Below are positions 55,168 to 64,000 of a stretch of 64,000 nt of DNA, piece after piece (position 1 is the stretch's first letter; each line of letters starts with the position of its first letter). The translations under genes and the position numbers were made by a program. This DNA comes from Begonia masoniana. Taxonomy: Eukaryota > Streptophyta > Magnoliopsida > Cucurbitales > Begoniaceae. The stretch is from positions 72,745,497 to 72,809,496 of the forward strand of contig CM039502.1 in NCBI GenBank assembly GCA_022432975.1. Reading direction: 5' to 3'. The notes beneath the pieces are model-generated. The model was not told the DNA's origin, searched no databases, and saw only the letters and a list, made by a program, of their open reading frames with translations.

Positions 55168-56354
55168 GTTATACTAAACACAGTCTAAGTTAACAGTCTC
55201 TAGATAGGAGTCTCTACGCATTTGATATTAGTGAAAGTTAAAATTTTGAAAGTTAAAGTTCAAATTTTCGTGCTGCCTATTTTCACTTTCACCAATATCT
55301 TTTTAAAATGGTGGTAGTTATCTTTTAACTTAAAGGAAGATAACCTCATTTTGTGTAACTTCTTCCCCACGATTTCCTCTTCCATTTCTGAAGGTTCCTC
55401 CCCATGAAGAAAAAGCTTCTCTTTTCTTCCAAAATTCAAGGTAAATTAGATTTTAGGTTATGTTTACCTAAGGTATAGTTTGATGTTAAAGGAGTTTAAG
55501 TTTTTTTATGGATTTTATTAAGAATGAATGAACCCTATTATGTGATGCACAAAAATTTGGGAGTTATTGTTGGCTTCTTCTCTCTTTTTATGCTGTTTAA
55601 ACCATAAAAGCATATTAGTGAATGGTTTTATGAAAAGAAATTGAGTATTGATTGAGGTTATAGAAAATCTGGAAAATAGGGCTTCAAACAAAACAGTTTC
55701 TGTTTCTCTTTAATTCGGCAAAGTTGTTTATGTCGAATGGATAAAGGGATTTCAATAATTAAATATAGACATCCTAAGGTTTACACAGAATTTTGAATCG
55801 ACGAGTTCGGATATGTATACGATTTATGGTGAATTTTTGAAGTAGTTGAAGTTTATTGAAATCTGGAATTTAAGAAAAATAATAGGGCAGGTTTGGGTTT
55901 GCACAATTTCGGCTAAGCTAATGATATTGGTTTGTTAAATGATTTTAGCTATTAAAAACTAGACTTCTCAAGGTTTAAATAGCATCTTGAATTTTTTGAA
56001 TTTTGTCAGGTAAGTGCATTTTTGCATGTGTTTTGGCCGATTGGCCTACACCACAAAGGATAGCTAGAATGTAGATTTTGGAGATGTTAGTCAAAGAGTT
56101 TTGGTTCTGGTTTGGGTAGAAATTTTAGGTTGTGAGTGAGTTTAATTATGGTAGTTGCTTGTTTACTTGATGATTTGTTTTCCAGTTTATTTTACGTTTA
56201 CTGCATCCTAGGATGTGTATATGTGACATGTATTCATGTATCATGGTTTTTCAAAGCATAGAAAATACTTTTATGCATACTTTTTCATGTAAACAAGAGC
56301 AAAAGAATACATAACAATAAAATACGTAAATAGTTATTGTGGATAGGGAACTAA

Positions 56355-56465
56355 GTTTGGTAGTTCCGTCAGAGGAACCGGTTCCGTCAGAGGGACTGTT
56401 AGATACGTCATTCCACTTCCCTTAGAGTGTTAGATGGTCGTTCCGCCAGAAGGACAGCAGTTAGG
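56355..56465 (+). repeat. Short repeats between donor- and acceptor-like sites of LTR-6
   Basis: GGTTCCGTCAGAGG-type units occur three to four times with variants (TCGTTCCGCCAGAAGGAC). Confidence 0.7.
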
Positions 56466-57194
56466 CCATCTCTTCTCTATAAGCAGTACCCCAATAACTC
56501 ATGTCATTAAAGAAAATAAAGAACAGACTCAGTGCATGTTTTACGAAGAGCATGAGCATAGCATAGTCATGAGCATGCATCTTATTTAATTTCACATCAC
56601 TTATTGGACATTAGGCTCATTACTTACTTTGTGGTGTAGGTGATATCCCAGGTAAGGACATTGATCCTCAGTACGACTGACAGAGCAGTTGATGAAGGAC
56701 GTCCACGGGGTGCGCTTGTAGCTATTGGGGCGATTTTGACTTGTGGGCCAGTTGTAGGTATTTTGGTAAATGTGTGTAGACAGACGTTTTAAATTTTATT
56801 CAGATGATGGGTTCATATATAAGTTTAAGGCTTCCGCTCTGTTGTGTGAATATAACAGGGATTTATGTCGTTTTGGATGATATAGGAGGCGACATTGTAT
56901 TTTGTTGAGATAAATTATCTATTAGGTTGGTTTATGGTTGAATAGATGATTGGAAATGTGATTTTTAGAGTAAAGAAAGATATTTTGATGAAGTTTATAT
57001 GTGATGGGAAGTGAATTTAAGCTATGGTAAATTTTATGAAGGATCTTGAGGAGTAAAAAAAAAAAGGGAGAAAGGGTGTGAACCGGGTGCGTTTGAAAGG
57101 AAAAACCAGAACTAGAGTCGATTGGTCGCCGATTTTGGGCAATCGATCGGCCAAATTAATGTTTTTATGGTTTTAGCAGCAAGGTAACTGATTT

Positions 57195-57385
57195 ATCAGC
57201 TAAACACGGGTACTGTTCACAGATACTCGACTGTTCACCAAGGTACTGTTCACAGTACGGTACTTACTGTTCACAGCTACCGTGAACTCTTCACAGGTGC
57301 TGTGACAGGTACTGTACTGTTCATAAGTACGGTTGACAAGTACTGTACTGTTGACAGGTACCGTTCTTAGTTACTGTTGACATCG
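57195..57385 (+). repeat. TACTGTTCACAG-type array in LTR-6
   Basis: About ten irregular copies of (G)GTACTGTTCACAG and TACTGT(T/A)(C/G)AC variants. Confidence 0.8.
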
Positions 57386-57490
57386 AACTGTTCACTAATA
57401 AAAAATAAATAAATAAAAATTTAAGGAAATTTGACACGAAACGTTGGGAAGAAAGTCTACTCGTTTTGGGGGAAATTTACCGACATTTAG

Positions 57491-57740
57491 TATTTTTTGT
57501 TAAATTCTAGGGGAGAGGGGAGGTGGGTTGGAGTAGGGAGGCATAAGACATTTCCATGGCCATCTTTCTCTCACCGGAGCCGTCTCCGTCTGTCTTTCTT
57601 TGCTTGTTTTTTCTGTAAGTGATATTAACGATGAAGCTTCAGCTTCTAGTCTTCTTCTGCAAGGAGGCTTCGCAACTGACCACTCCAACACCCAACATGT
57701 CAAATGGACAAGTGGTGAAGCTAAATTATCTGACTTACTG
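57491..57740. other. Stretch between LTR-6 and the duplicated segment
   Basis: No recognised gene. A 67-codon minus-strand frame (57500-57703) has no known motif. Confidence 0.4.
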
Positions 57741-57950
57741 TGTTAGATTTTTAACAGTTTCCTGAAGAGATTGTTTAATATCAGTTTATGTTGTGTTGCT
57801 GCCATTGAACAGAATATTGAGCGGCTGTTTAGTTGCAAACATGGGCCTCCAAGGCTGGATTGCAATGGCACCTCTTTGAGAAGATAATTTGTATTTGTGA
57901 AGAGAAGAGAGAGAGTTCTAAAAATCAAATGCATAATTAGTGATATCAAA
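57741..57950 (+). repeat. Copy of the AHL 3' tail
   Basis: 57741-57930 matches 16146-16335 at roughly 93-95% identity by eye. It marks the left part of the segmental duplication, here directly joined to sequence matching 19150 onward, without the Mutator-type element and about 0.6 kb of intergenic DNA present in the other copy. Confidence 0.85.
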
Positions 57951-58072
57951 TGATGAGATGTGAGGATATAATAATTAAACTTGATTTATTATTATTTAAG
58001 AATATTAAATTTTATTCTTAAATTTCTGTAGGTAAGAGAAATATTATATTGCCAGATGGGAATATTTTACAT

Positions 58073-58136
58073 GACAAAAAAAAAAAAAAAAAAAAAAAAA
58101 ACAAACAAACAAACAAACAAACAAACAAACAAACAG
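58073..58136. repeat. Poly-A and (CAAA)n microsatellite
   Basis: A run of over 20 A followed by nine or so CAAA units. The other copy of the duplication (about 19285-19300) has only a short A-rich tract, so this expanded after duplication. Confidence 0.92.
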
Positions 58137-58297
58137 AAAGCATCACTACTAACGTACTATGGGGTGAATTCTGGGATTTTCACAAGAAACATGCAAATTT
58201 AGAAGGATAGTAGAGAAAGCTGGGTTGGTGTAGTTGAATCTGCTTTCATGTTAGAAGGATAGTAGAGAAAGCTGGGTTGGTGTAGTTGAAGCTGCTT

Positions 58298-59509
58298 TCA
58301 TGGAAGCTGATTCTTCTCAAACTTACGGATAATCTTGGAATAAAAGTTCCAATCAGGATGGCGAGGCGTAATCGCAGGCTTTCCAAAAGGATTGTTTGCG
58401 ACAAACGAAGAAACATCCTCTGCCTCTGACATTTTATCCAGGTACAAACGCAGCTCTCCTGTCGGGCCTGCCAAAATAAAGTAATGTCACAATGAAATAC
58501 AGCCCTCGAAAGAAGTCCCATAGAAGGGATTTAGTTACCTAAATCAGCATCGTCGACGAGCTCGGCCTTGTATTCATCAGGAAAAATGGCCGTGTGAGGC
58601 TGCAAAAGAACACAAAAATGGTCAACAATGGCGATAGTTGATTAATTGACATAAGTTGAAGGAACAGGATATCTCTACGGGATTAAGCAGGGCCTTGTAA
58701 GGGTCGTTATCGATCAACAGCGTGTTGGACGACGAAAATTCTACTCCCGGGAAACTAAATTTTTTCCCCCACACTTTCTTTAACTTCTTCAGAAAGATTG
58801 GCTTACGCTTATTCTCCAAGTGCTTGAACCCTGAATCAGTGCATTCGGTTTGGTCCTGATAAAATCATTATCACGTTTTAAAATCAAAGCTACAACCATT
58901 TTTAATATATACTGAAAAGAAACTATAAAATTTCTGCAAATACCCATGCAAATAAGATTTTCTTAGATAGTCCTTCCATTATAGAATCCATGGCGGCGTT
59001 CAAGTACCACCTGGGAAGCCATTAAAAACCAATTAACAGTAAATCAAATAGAGAAGAAAGGGAATAAATCAGTGAAATATAAGGCGAGATCCCACTCCTT
59101 CGCAGAAGACCATATTCCAACTTCAAATTTCTCCAAACAAAACTTTATGAAATCCTCGCAGTGAGGCCTTCTGTAAACTGTGTAAAGAGAGACAAAGAGA
59201 GCAAAGTATAATCAAGCAATATTTCTATTGCGCTTGAATAAAAAAAGAATACAAAGTTTGACCTAAAATACTGCCATAAGAAGAATCCGGAGCTCGAAAT
59301 CTGGGAATTTTATAGGTATCGCGGCGACAGACTCTTTGACAAAGCAATCCACCAAGACCTAGAACTATAAGCTTCTTTCTAATCGTAGGGCCTAAGTTCA
59401 GCTTCTCTAGAGATAAACCCAAGTCAGTTCTTGAGTCTGTTTCTACCACATCATCGTCGCCGCCGTCTTCAGTTAGAGAAGAATTCCCGTCTCTGATTAG
59501 TCTTGCCAT
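58298..59509 (-). CDS. HAD/FCP1-like phosphatase homologue, copy 2
   Basis: Second copy of the gene at 19450-20665. Exons 59509-59263, 59177-59096, 59010-58944, 58855-58679, 58599-58539 and 58467-58298 again give 804 nt and 267 residues, with no stop or frameshift and all splice sites kept. It differs from copy 1 at a few residues: Val for Glu22, Asp for Glu91, Asp for Tyr133, Glu for Gly171, Asp for Ile208, Arg for Ser247, and RK for SQ at 259-260. Asp133 is the usual residue before the Q-x-Q/E-C-T-D segment of the family, so copy 2 looks closer to the ancestor there. Like copy 1 it has Gly where HAD motif I should have the catalytic Asp (residues 51 and 53). Open frame in both copies suggests either recent duplication or selection for a non-catalytic role. 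Confidence 0.85.
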
Positions 59510-59604
59510 GCCGACACGTACTTCGGAGAGGAGAGGAGAGTGGAGTGATGTAGAGAATCGCCACTTGAGTTATGAGTGACGAGAGACTGACTGGAGAGAC
59601 GAAT

Positions 59605-59612
59605 GTTATATA
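59605..59612 (-). promoter_or_regulatory. TATA box of phosphatase copy 2
   Basis: TATATAAC on the minus strand, about 100 bp upstream of the start codon, conserved with copy 1. A second identical box at 59672-59679 lies in the adjacent minisatellite. Confidence 0.5.
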
Positions 59613-59624
59613 CTGATACAGGAA

Positions 59625-59835
59625 GGTGGAGAGACGAGAAGGTGGAGAGACAGGAAGGTGGAGTGACGAATGTTATATACAGGAAGGTGCAGAGACAGCA
59701 CTGTGCGTTGGCGTGTGTTACAAAGGCAGGCGGAGAGACAGCTTTGTGCGTTTGCGTGTGTGTTACAAAGGCAGGTGGAGAGACAGCATTATGCGTTGGC
59801 GTGTGTGTTACGAAGGCAGGTGGAGAGACCATCCA
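59625..59835. repeat. Minisatellite upstream of phosphatase copy 2
   Basis: GGAAGGTGGAGAGAC units, then about 50-bp units with TGTGCGTTGGCGTGTGT and ACAAAGGCAGG(T/C)GGAGAGACAGC, three times. It starts exactly where identity to copy 1 ends (after GAGAGACGAGA, about 20790). Confidence 0.9.
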
Positions 59836-59859
59836 AAGCACCTAAAGATAAGTGGAGAG

Positions 59860-60726
59860 TAGGGGTGGGCAGGACCGGACAACGGACTGAGAACTAGCCT
59901 GGACTGGTGGGTTCGGTCCAAGTTTGGTCTCTAAATGATGGACCGCGGTCCGGTCCTCGATCCAAAGCCACAGGAACCGAGGACCTTCGGTCCAGTGACT
60001 GAAATCCCGAAGAACCGGGACCAGATTGCAGCACTGAAATTAAAACTCCTCCCAGACTCCCTGTCCCGAGTCTCCCAATCCCGACCTAGCTAGCTCTCTC
60101 TGCTGAAAGTCGCAAAGACGCAAACTACCAGTCCCGAATGGCAAAGTTTTGGTGCAAACGGCGAACTTCTCTGTGGCTCCCAAATCGTGCTCCACTGCTC
60201 CGGTGCTCCCAGACGGCCAGACCAGACCCCAGTCCCTCCTCAGCGCTCGCCTCGCCTACTCGTCAATGGCCAAGTTCTTTATTCGTGATGAAGAATTGAA
60301 GATGACGTTGCGTTAGGCCCTTTCCAAGCTCTGGTTCAGAACAAACTCTTTCTGGAAAGCAGGTCTGTATCTTCTTCTCCCTCTGTTTTCACTTATGGTT
60401 TGTGCTAATTTTATGGATTCGATCATCTATGGATCTGCATGCTTTATTGTTCAATAAACTTCCATTCTTAGATTTGCCAAACTCTAACTTAGTTTTCTGG
60501 TTTCTGAACTGAAGCTTGAGGAAGAAGATGAGTTATTCATCGAATGAGGTAAAAATTTTAATGTTAAAAAAAAAAGTGGGAGGAACCGGGACCGAATCGG
60601 GACCGGATCGATTTTTTCTGTCCAGTCTCGGTTCGGTCCCGGTTCCTCTGAGGGCCGGTTCCGAGTTTCGAAAAAATATTCCTGAAAGTTCGGTCCGGAC
60701 TTGAAATCGGACCGTGCCCACCCCTA
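59860..60726. mobile_element. Non-autonomous hAT-type element
   Basis: Ends TAGGGGTGGGCA and TGCCCACCCCTA are perfect inverted repeats. An 8-bp duplication GTGGAGAG (59852-59859 and 60727-60734) flanks the 867-bp element; TSD length and tip sequence are typical of hAT. Subterminal regions carry many GGTCCGGTC / GACCGGACC-type motifs in both orientations. The centre (60040-60540) is less repetitive and may be captured host sequence, but no product is recognisable and no transposase is encoded. Confidence 0.93.
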
Positions 60727-60734
60727 GTGGAGAG

Positions 60735-61378
60735 CATCCAAAATCCAAAGCAGCGAAAGATAATATTATTAAAATAAAGTAATTATCAAAATTGACCACT
60801 GCTTTAAATTTTTTGTTTAATCAATTTAATCAATTGAACCCTCGTAGTTTAAGACGTCAATAATAATATTTTATCGTTAACTTCCATTACTCTGTTAAAT
60901 CAATTTCTCTCCGTCATATACAACAACTTCCTATTTGAACCAGCAAGAACTTTTCCTTTTAAACTTCCCACTACCTTAACGATTGGTATTTGACAGTCAC
61001 CACCCTATGACTTCTCCTCTATTGCTGCTTTCTTCTGTAGGTAAATTTTAAAGGTTGGCCTATCAAGAACTTTGCCACATTCATTGACAAGTTCCTTAGT
61101 TCATCACTAGAATGACGGTTTAGGGTGAAGAAAAAAGTGAATGGACACTTTGATTATATATGATAACTAAATCCTATTTTTTAAAGTAAAGTTGGTTGGT
61201 TTTTGTAGCACCCGGTTTAATCACAATCTAATTATTTAATCAAATCGTGAGACATTATTGTTATGGAGGATTAATGACTAGGTTAATGTATGACTAAGGG
61301 AGGGCAGTATGGTAATCTGATAGTAATAAAGGTTAACGTATTTAAGGAAACTATTAATGAAGTAGCCGCCACTGTTTA
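60735..61378. other. AT-rich stretch, possible LTR start at its end
   Basis: No gene seen. TGTAGCACCCGGTTT at 61206 resembles the 5' end of a gypsy LTR (TGTAACACCC), so 61206-61378 may be an LTR fragment interrupted by the next element. Confidence 0.35.
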
Positions 61379-61723
61379 TGTGACAGCCCGAAACCGGAAC
61401 CCGATCGGAGTCCGGGATCAGAGCCATCACTCCGGGACAGATAACCGGAAACGGTGACTATATTTTTTTTTTTAAAACAGAACAGTCAGAAGAAACAGTG
61501 AACAGAATATTCACAAACTTTAAAACTTCGCAGAGAGAGAGAGTTCTCTGGTGTCGAAATCAAACAGGGGAAAAACAGTTCACACCGAACTACAGGGTAA
61601 ACAACAGAAGGAGATCAGAATCCTTGGAACAAAATCAGAAAAATATATTAATTGTTGGACCACATAAATGAACGACAGATGAATACAGGAAGCAAGCACT
61701 TAAGCATTAAATTTGAGACAACC

Positions 61724-62420
61724 GGAAGATGAAGTTGTGAACAGTGACCGGAAGATGAAGTTGTGAACAGTGACGGAAGATGAAGTTGTGAACAGTGACG
61801 GAAGATGAAGTTGTGAACAGTGATCGGAAGATTAAGTTGTGAACAGTGATCGGAAGATTAAGTTGTGAACAGTGACGGAAGATGAAGTTGTGAACAGTAA
61901 CGGAAGATGAGTTGTGAACAGTGACGGAAGATGAAGTTGTGAACAGTGATCGGAAGATTAAGTTGTGAACAGTGACGGAAGATGAAGTTGTGAACAGTGA
62001 CGGAAGATGAAGTTGTGAACAGTGACCGGAAGATGAAGTTGTGAACAGTGATCGGAAGATTAAGTTGTGAACAGTGACGGAAGATGAAGTTGTGAACAGT
62101 GACCGGAAGATGAAGTGTGAACAGTGACCGGAAGATGAAGTTGTGAACAGGGACCGGAAGATGAAGTTGTGAACAGTGACCGGAGATGAAGTTGTGAACA
62201 GTGACCGGAAGATGAAGTTGTGAACAGTGACCGGAAGATGAAGTTGTGAACAGTGACCGGAAGATGAAGTTGTGAACAGTAACCGGAAGATGAAGTTGTG
62301 AACAGTAACCGGAAGATGAGTTGTGAACAGTAACCGGAAGATGAAATTGTGAACAGTGACCGGAAGATGAAGTTGTGAACAGTAACCGGAAGATGAAGTT
62401 GTGAACAGTGACCGGAAGAT
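61724..62420 (-). repeat. About 25-bp tandem array in LTR-8
   Basis: Some 27 units of GGAAGATGAAGTTGTGAACAGTGACC with variants (GTGAT, GTAAC, one-base deletions). A long minus-strand frame across it is repeat-driven. Confidence 0.95.
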
Positions 62421-63129
62421 GCAATAAAAACAACAACGGTAGATGCGATTTTAAAGCAACGGAAGATGCAATCGGAAGACATAGTTTTAAAGACAGAATT
62501 TGTCAACATTTAACAGAAAGACAAACAAACAGAGAGCATAAAAACATAAACGTTTCAGACCTTCAAAACCGATTCAAAATATGATTTTTCAAACATAACA
62601 GTAAACCACGGCAGAAACTTAAGGAAAAATCAAATTACATGGATAGCTCTAAAACCAGAAACCATCCATGCACAGGCCAACAGAAAAATATTCCAAACAA
62701 TTCCAGAATACTTCAGAACATAAATTCAACTGTCAAATACAGAGGTTTTAGACATCAAGACAAATCCCATACATTACCAGAATACCACAGAATTTCAACA
62801 GAGTTTTCCTAAAAACAAAACATCAGAATCTAAGTAAAATTCACAGACAATATTTTCTCTTTCAAAAACTTAAACCTCAGAGCAGATATATGTCTGGCTA
62901 CAACAACCACCCCATGAGCTTGATCCACCCTCTACATTAGATCATCACTTTGAAGAACAAGATCCTCAGTTTCAGGTTCAGTACCTACATCAGAGAGTTC
63001 ACCTATGAGTCTAAAACTCAGTAAGAACATAATAGATATGCAGTGATGCAAAATGCTATGCATGCGGTTTCAGAAATACGGTGACAGTACAGAACTTTAC
63101 ATTTCAGTGGCAGAAGAATTAAGTGGGGC

Positions 63130-63500
63130 TTATAGGGAAACTGGTTCAGTAGGTGCACTATCAGGCACATAATCGGTAATCAGTACGGTAATATCAGTGA
63201 GTGCACATAGGCACATACAGTAATACAATATACATATATATAACAGTACAGTAATCAGTGAGTTCAGTGGGGAAGGGGGAGGGTGCACTATCAGGCACAT
63301 TCAGGGATACAGTACAGTAATATCAGTGAGTTCAGTGGGGGGGGGGGGGGGGGGTGCACTATCAGGCACAGAAGGGGGGGTGCACTATCAGGCACAGCAG
63401 TTTTCAGATTCCCAGGGAGGGATAAAACCAGAGGGTCCTTGCCAGGGACAATATTTTCAGATTCCCAGGGAGGGATAAAACCAGAGGGGCCAGTTCCCGT
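63130..63500 (-). repeat. GTGCACTATCAGGCAC repeats in LTR-8
   Basis: GTGCACTATCAGGCACA occurs four times with G-rich spacers, including a run of about 15 G (63338-63352), plus a repeated TTTTCAGATTCCCAGGGAGG unit (63400-63480). A single-copy version is in LTR-7 at about 11752-11768. Confidence 0.85.
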
Positions 63501-64000
63501 CCCACACTTAACCTGGTACATTTCAGTCGGATTTTATCTTATTAATTTCAAACAGTGTACAGAAATCGGTTTTGCATGAATTTTCAGGAAAATTGTGTAT
63601 GCATGACATTCTCAGTGCCTGAACCTATAACAGCAGACATCAGAAATAACAGAACATACCGTAAAGCAGAACACAGACAACTTAAGACATAAACTGAACA
63701 GACAACTCAGAACATGATCCAAACAGAAGTTATAACATTTCTACCCAAAACTACCCGACAGAACTGAAAACCTAGTACCTCTGTGATGTAGGGCCTTAAG
63801 GGCCAGCCTACAGTTATGAGCTTACCTGTTTGCTGCGGAGTTGATGTTCTGATCGTCTCGGTAATGCACGAACCTGTACACGCACATTCAGAAAATAAAC
63901 AAGCTGAAAAATGTTTACTACATACACTCCTGACTCCATTCAGACTTTTAGAAAACAATCCAACATGTTTTCATCCAAGGACAGTGAGTTTTCTCTGAAA

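Larger units (their letters stand above)
21106..55195 (-). mobile_element. SIRE-type copia element containing four later insertions
   Basis: The outermost element of a 34-kb nest. Its LTRs share TGTAGGACCGTTATTGTCTAAG (left, 21106) and TATAGGACCG (right, 43799) at one end and AGTTAACA at the other (22370, 55195). Flanks are GTCTA (21101-21105) and GTCTC (55196-55200), a TSD with one mismatch. In minus-strand order it has 5' LTR, iMet primer site, gag, protease, integrase, RT, RNase H, an extra ORF and 3' LTR. Insertions with perfect TSDs sit at 45001-55167 (5' LTR), 42200-42961 (gag), 36038-41199 (protease/integrase junction) and 27329-35622 (integrase). Without them the element is about 9.6 kb. 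gag and pol are inactivated by stops and frameshifts. Confidence 0.9.
55196..57490 (+). mobile_element. LTR-like block (LTR-6)
   Basis: Has the shared LTR layout in plus orientation: donor-like CAG/GTAAGT at 56010, a GGCC-GATT-GGCC hairpin, CCTACACCACAAAG (56045-56058), repeats (56355-56460), acceptor-like CTTTGTGGTGTAGG (56627-56640) and a 3' array (57195-57385). Ends and TSD were not found; the left part was probably split off by the copia insertion at 21106. No coding sequence. Confidence 0.55.
61379..64000 (-). mobile_element. Minus-strand gypsy-type LTR (LTR-8), runs off the window
   Basis: Plus-strand left end TGTGACAGCCCGAAACC. Donor-like CAG/GTAAGC at 63825, GGCCCTTAAGGCC hairpin and CCTACATCA, repeat block 63130-63500, hairpin TGAGT/ACTCA (63006-63020), acceptor-like TGATGTAGG at 62985 and a long array (61724-62420). 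62540-63850 is similar to LTR-7 (11100-12110), including ACCGATTCAAAA and the AGCTCTAAAA blocks. No internal region is visible. Confidence 0.75.

Noticed and set aside
59603..59897. Cys/Val-rich ORFs upstream of phosphatase copy 2
   Set aside because: They are translations of the minisatellite in three frames.
61724..62420. CRISPR-like array
   Set aside because: Plant nuclear DNA; units are contiguous tandem repeats without unique spacers and lie in an LTR.
61858..62509. Long minus-strand ORFs with repeated HLPVTVHNF-like peptides
   Set aside because: Direct translation of the 25-bp LTR array in changing frames.

Overview
This is a eudicot plant nuclear DNA window that is mostly transposable elements. 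The kingdom call rests on plant-type introns, an AT-hook (AHL) gene, Ty1/copia and Ty3/gypsy LTR retrotransposons primed by tRNA-iMet or tRNA-Asp, 5S-bearing Cassandra elements, and non-autonomous Mutator-type and hAT-type DNA elements. I cannot name the genus. One assembly gap of 100 N lies at 9293-9392.

Layout. 1-9292 is a pile of nested elements: the end of an LTR (1-1467) sits in a decayed copia pol (1468-4383); a second copia 5' LTR with its primer site (4859-5119) is cut by an Athila-like gypsy element (LTR 5142-6568, gag from 6689); a complete Cassandra element (7405-8297, TSD GCAGC) sits in that gag. 9393-10440 holds nothing I recognise. 10440-12748 is a minus-strand LTR, followed by a palindromic DNA element (12749-13294) and a Mutator-like end (to about 13600). 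14110-16023 is the clearest host gene, a five-exon AHL DNA-binding protein. Just 3' of it is a Mutator-type element (16355-18471, 9-bp TSD) that itself contains a solo LTR (16577-17832, TSD GAAGA). A six-exon HAD/FCP1-like phosphatase homologue lies on the minus strand at 19450-20665.

21106-55195 is one 34-kb nest. The host is a minus-strand SIRE-type copia element with an extra intact 608-codon ORF. Four later insertions each carry their own 5-bp TSD: a LARD-like gypsy derivative (27329-35622), a rearranged gag-only gypsy derivative (36038-41199), a second Cassandra (42200-42961) and a 10-kb gag-only element with the order LTR-internal-LTR-internal-LTR stub (45001-55167). 55196-57490 is another LTR-like block. 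58298-59509 is a second copy of the phosphatase gene, preceded by a copy of the AHL 3' tail, so the nest lies between two copies of a segmental duplication. A non-autonomous hAT element (59860-60726) and a minus-strand LTR related to the one at 10440-12748 (61379 to the end) close the window.

Main observation. Otherwise different gypsy-type LTRs in this window share one layout. A CAG/GTAAG splice-donor-like site is followed about 20-24 nt later by a small GC hairpin and CCTACA(T/C)CA. Then comes a family-specific repeat block, then a short hairpin with compensating base changes, and 20-23 nt further an acceptor-like TG(A/G)TGTAG. The donor-side and acceptor-side 9-mers are complementary (14 bp in one LTR) and covary between families. 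I infer a structured, possibly spliced leader shared by gag-only and LARD elements; this needs transcript data.
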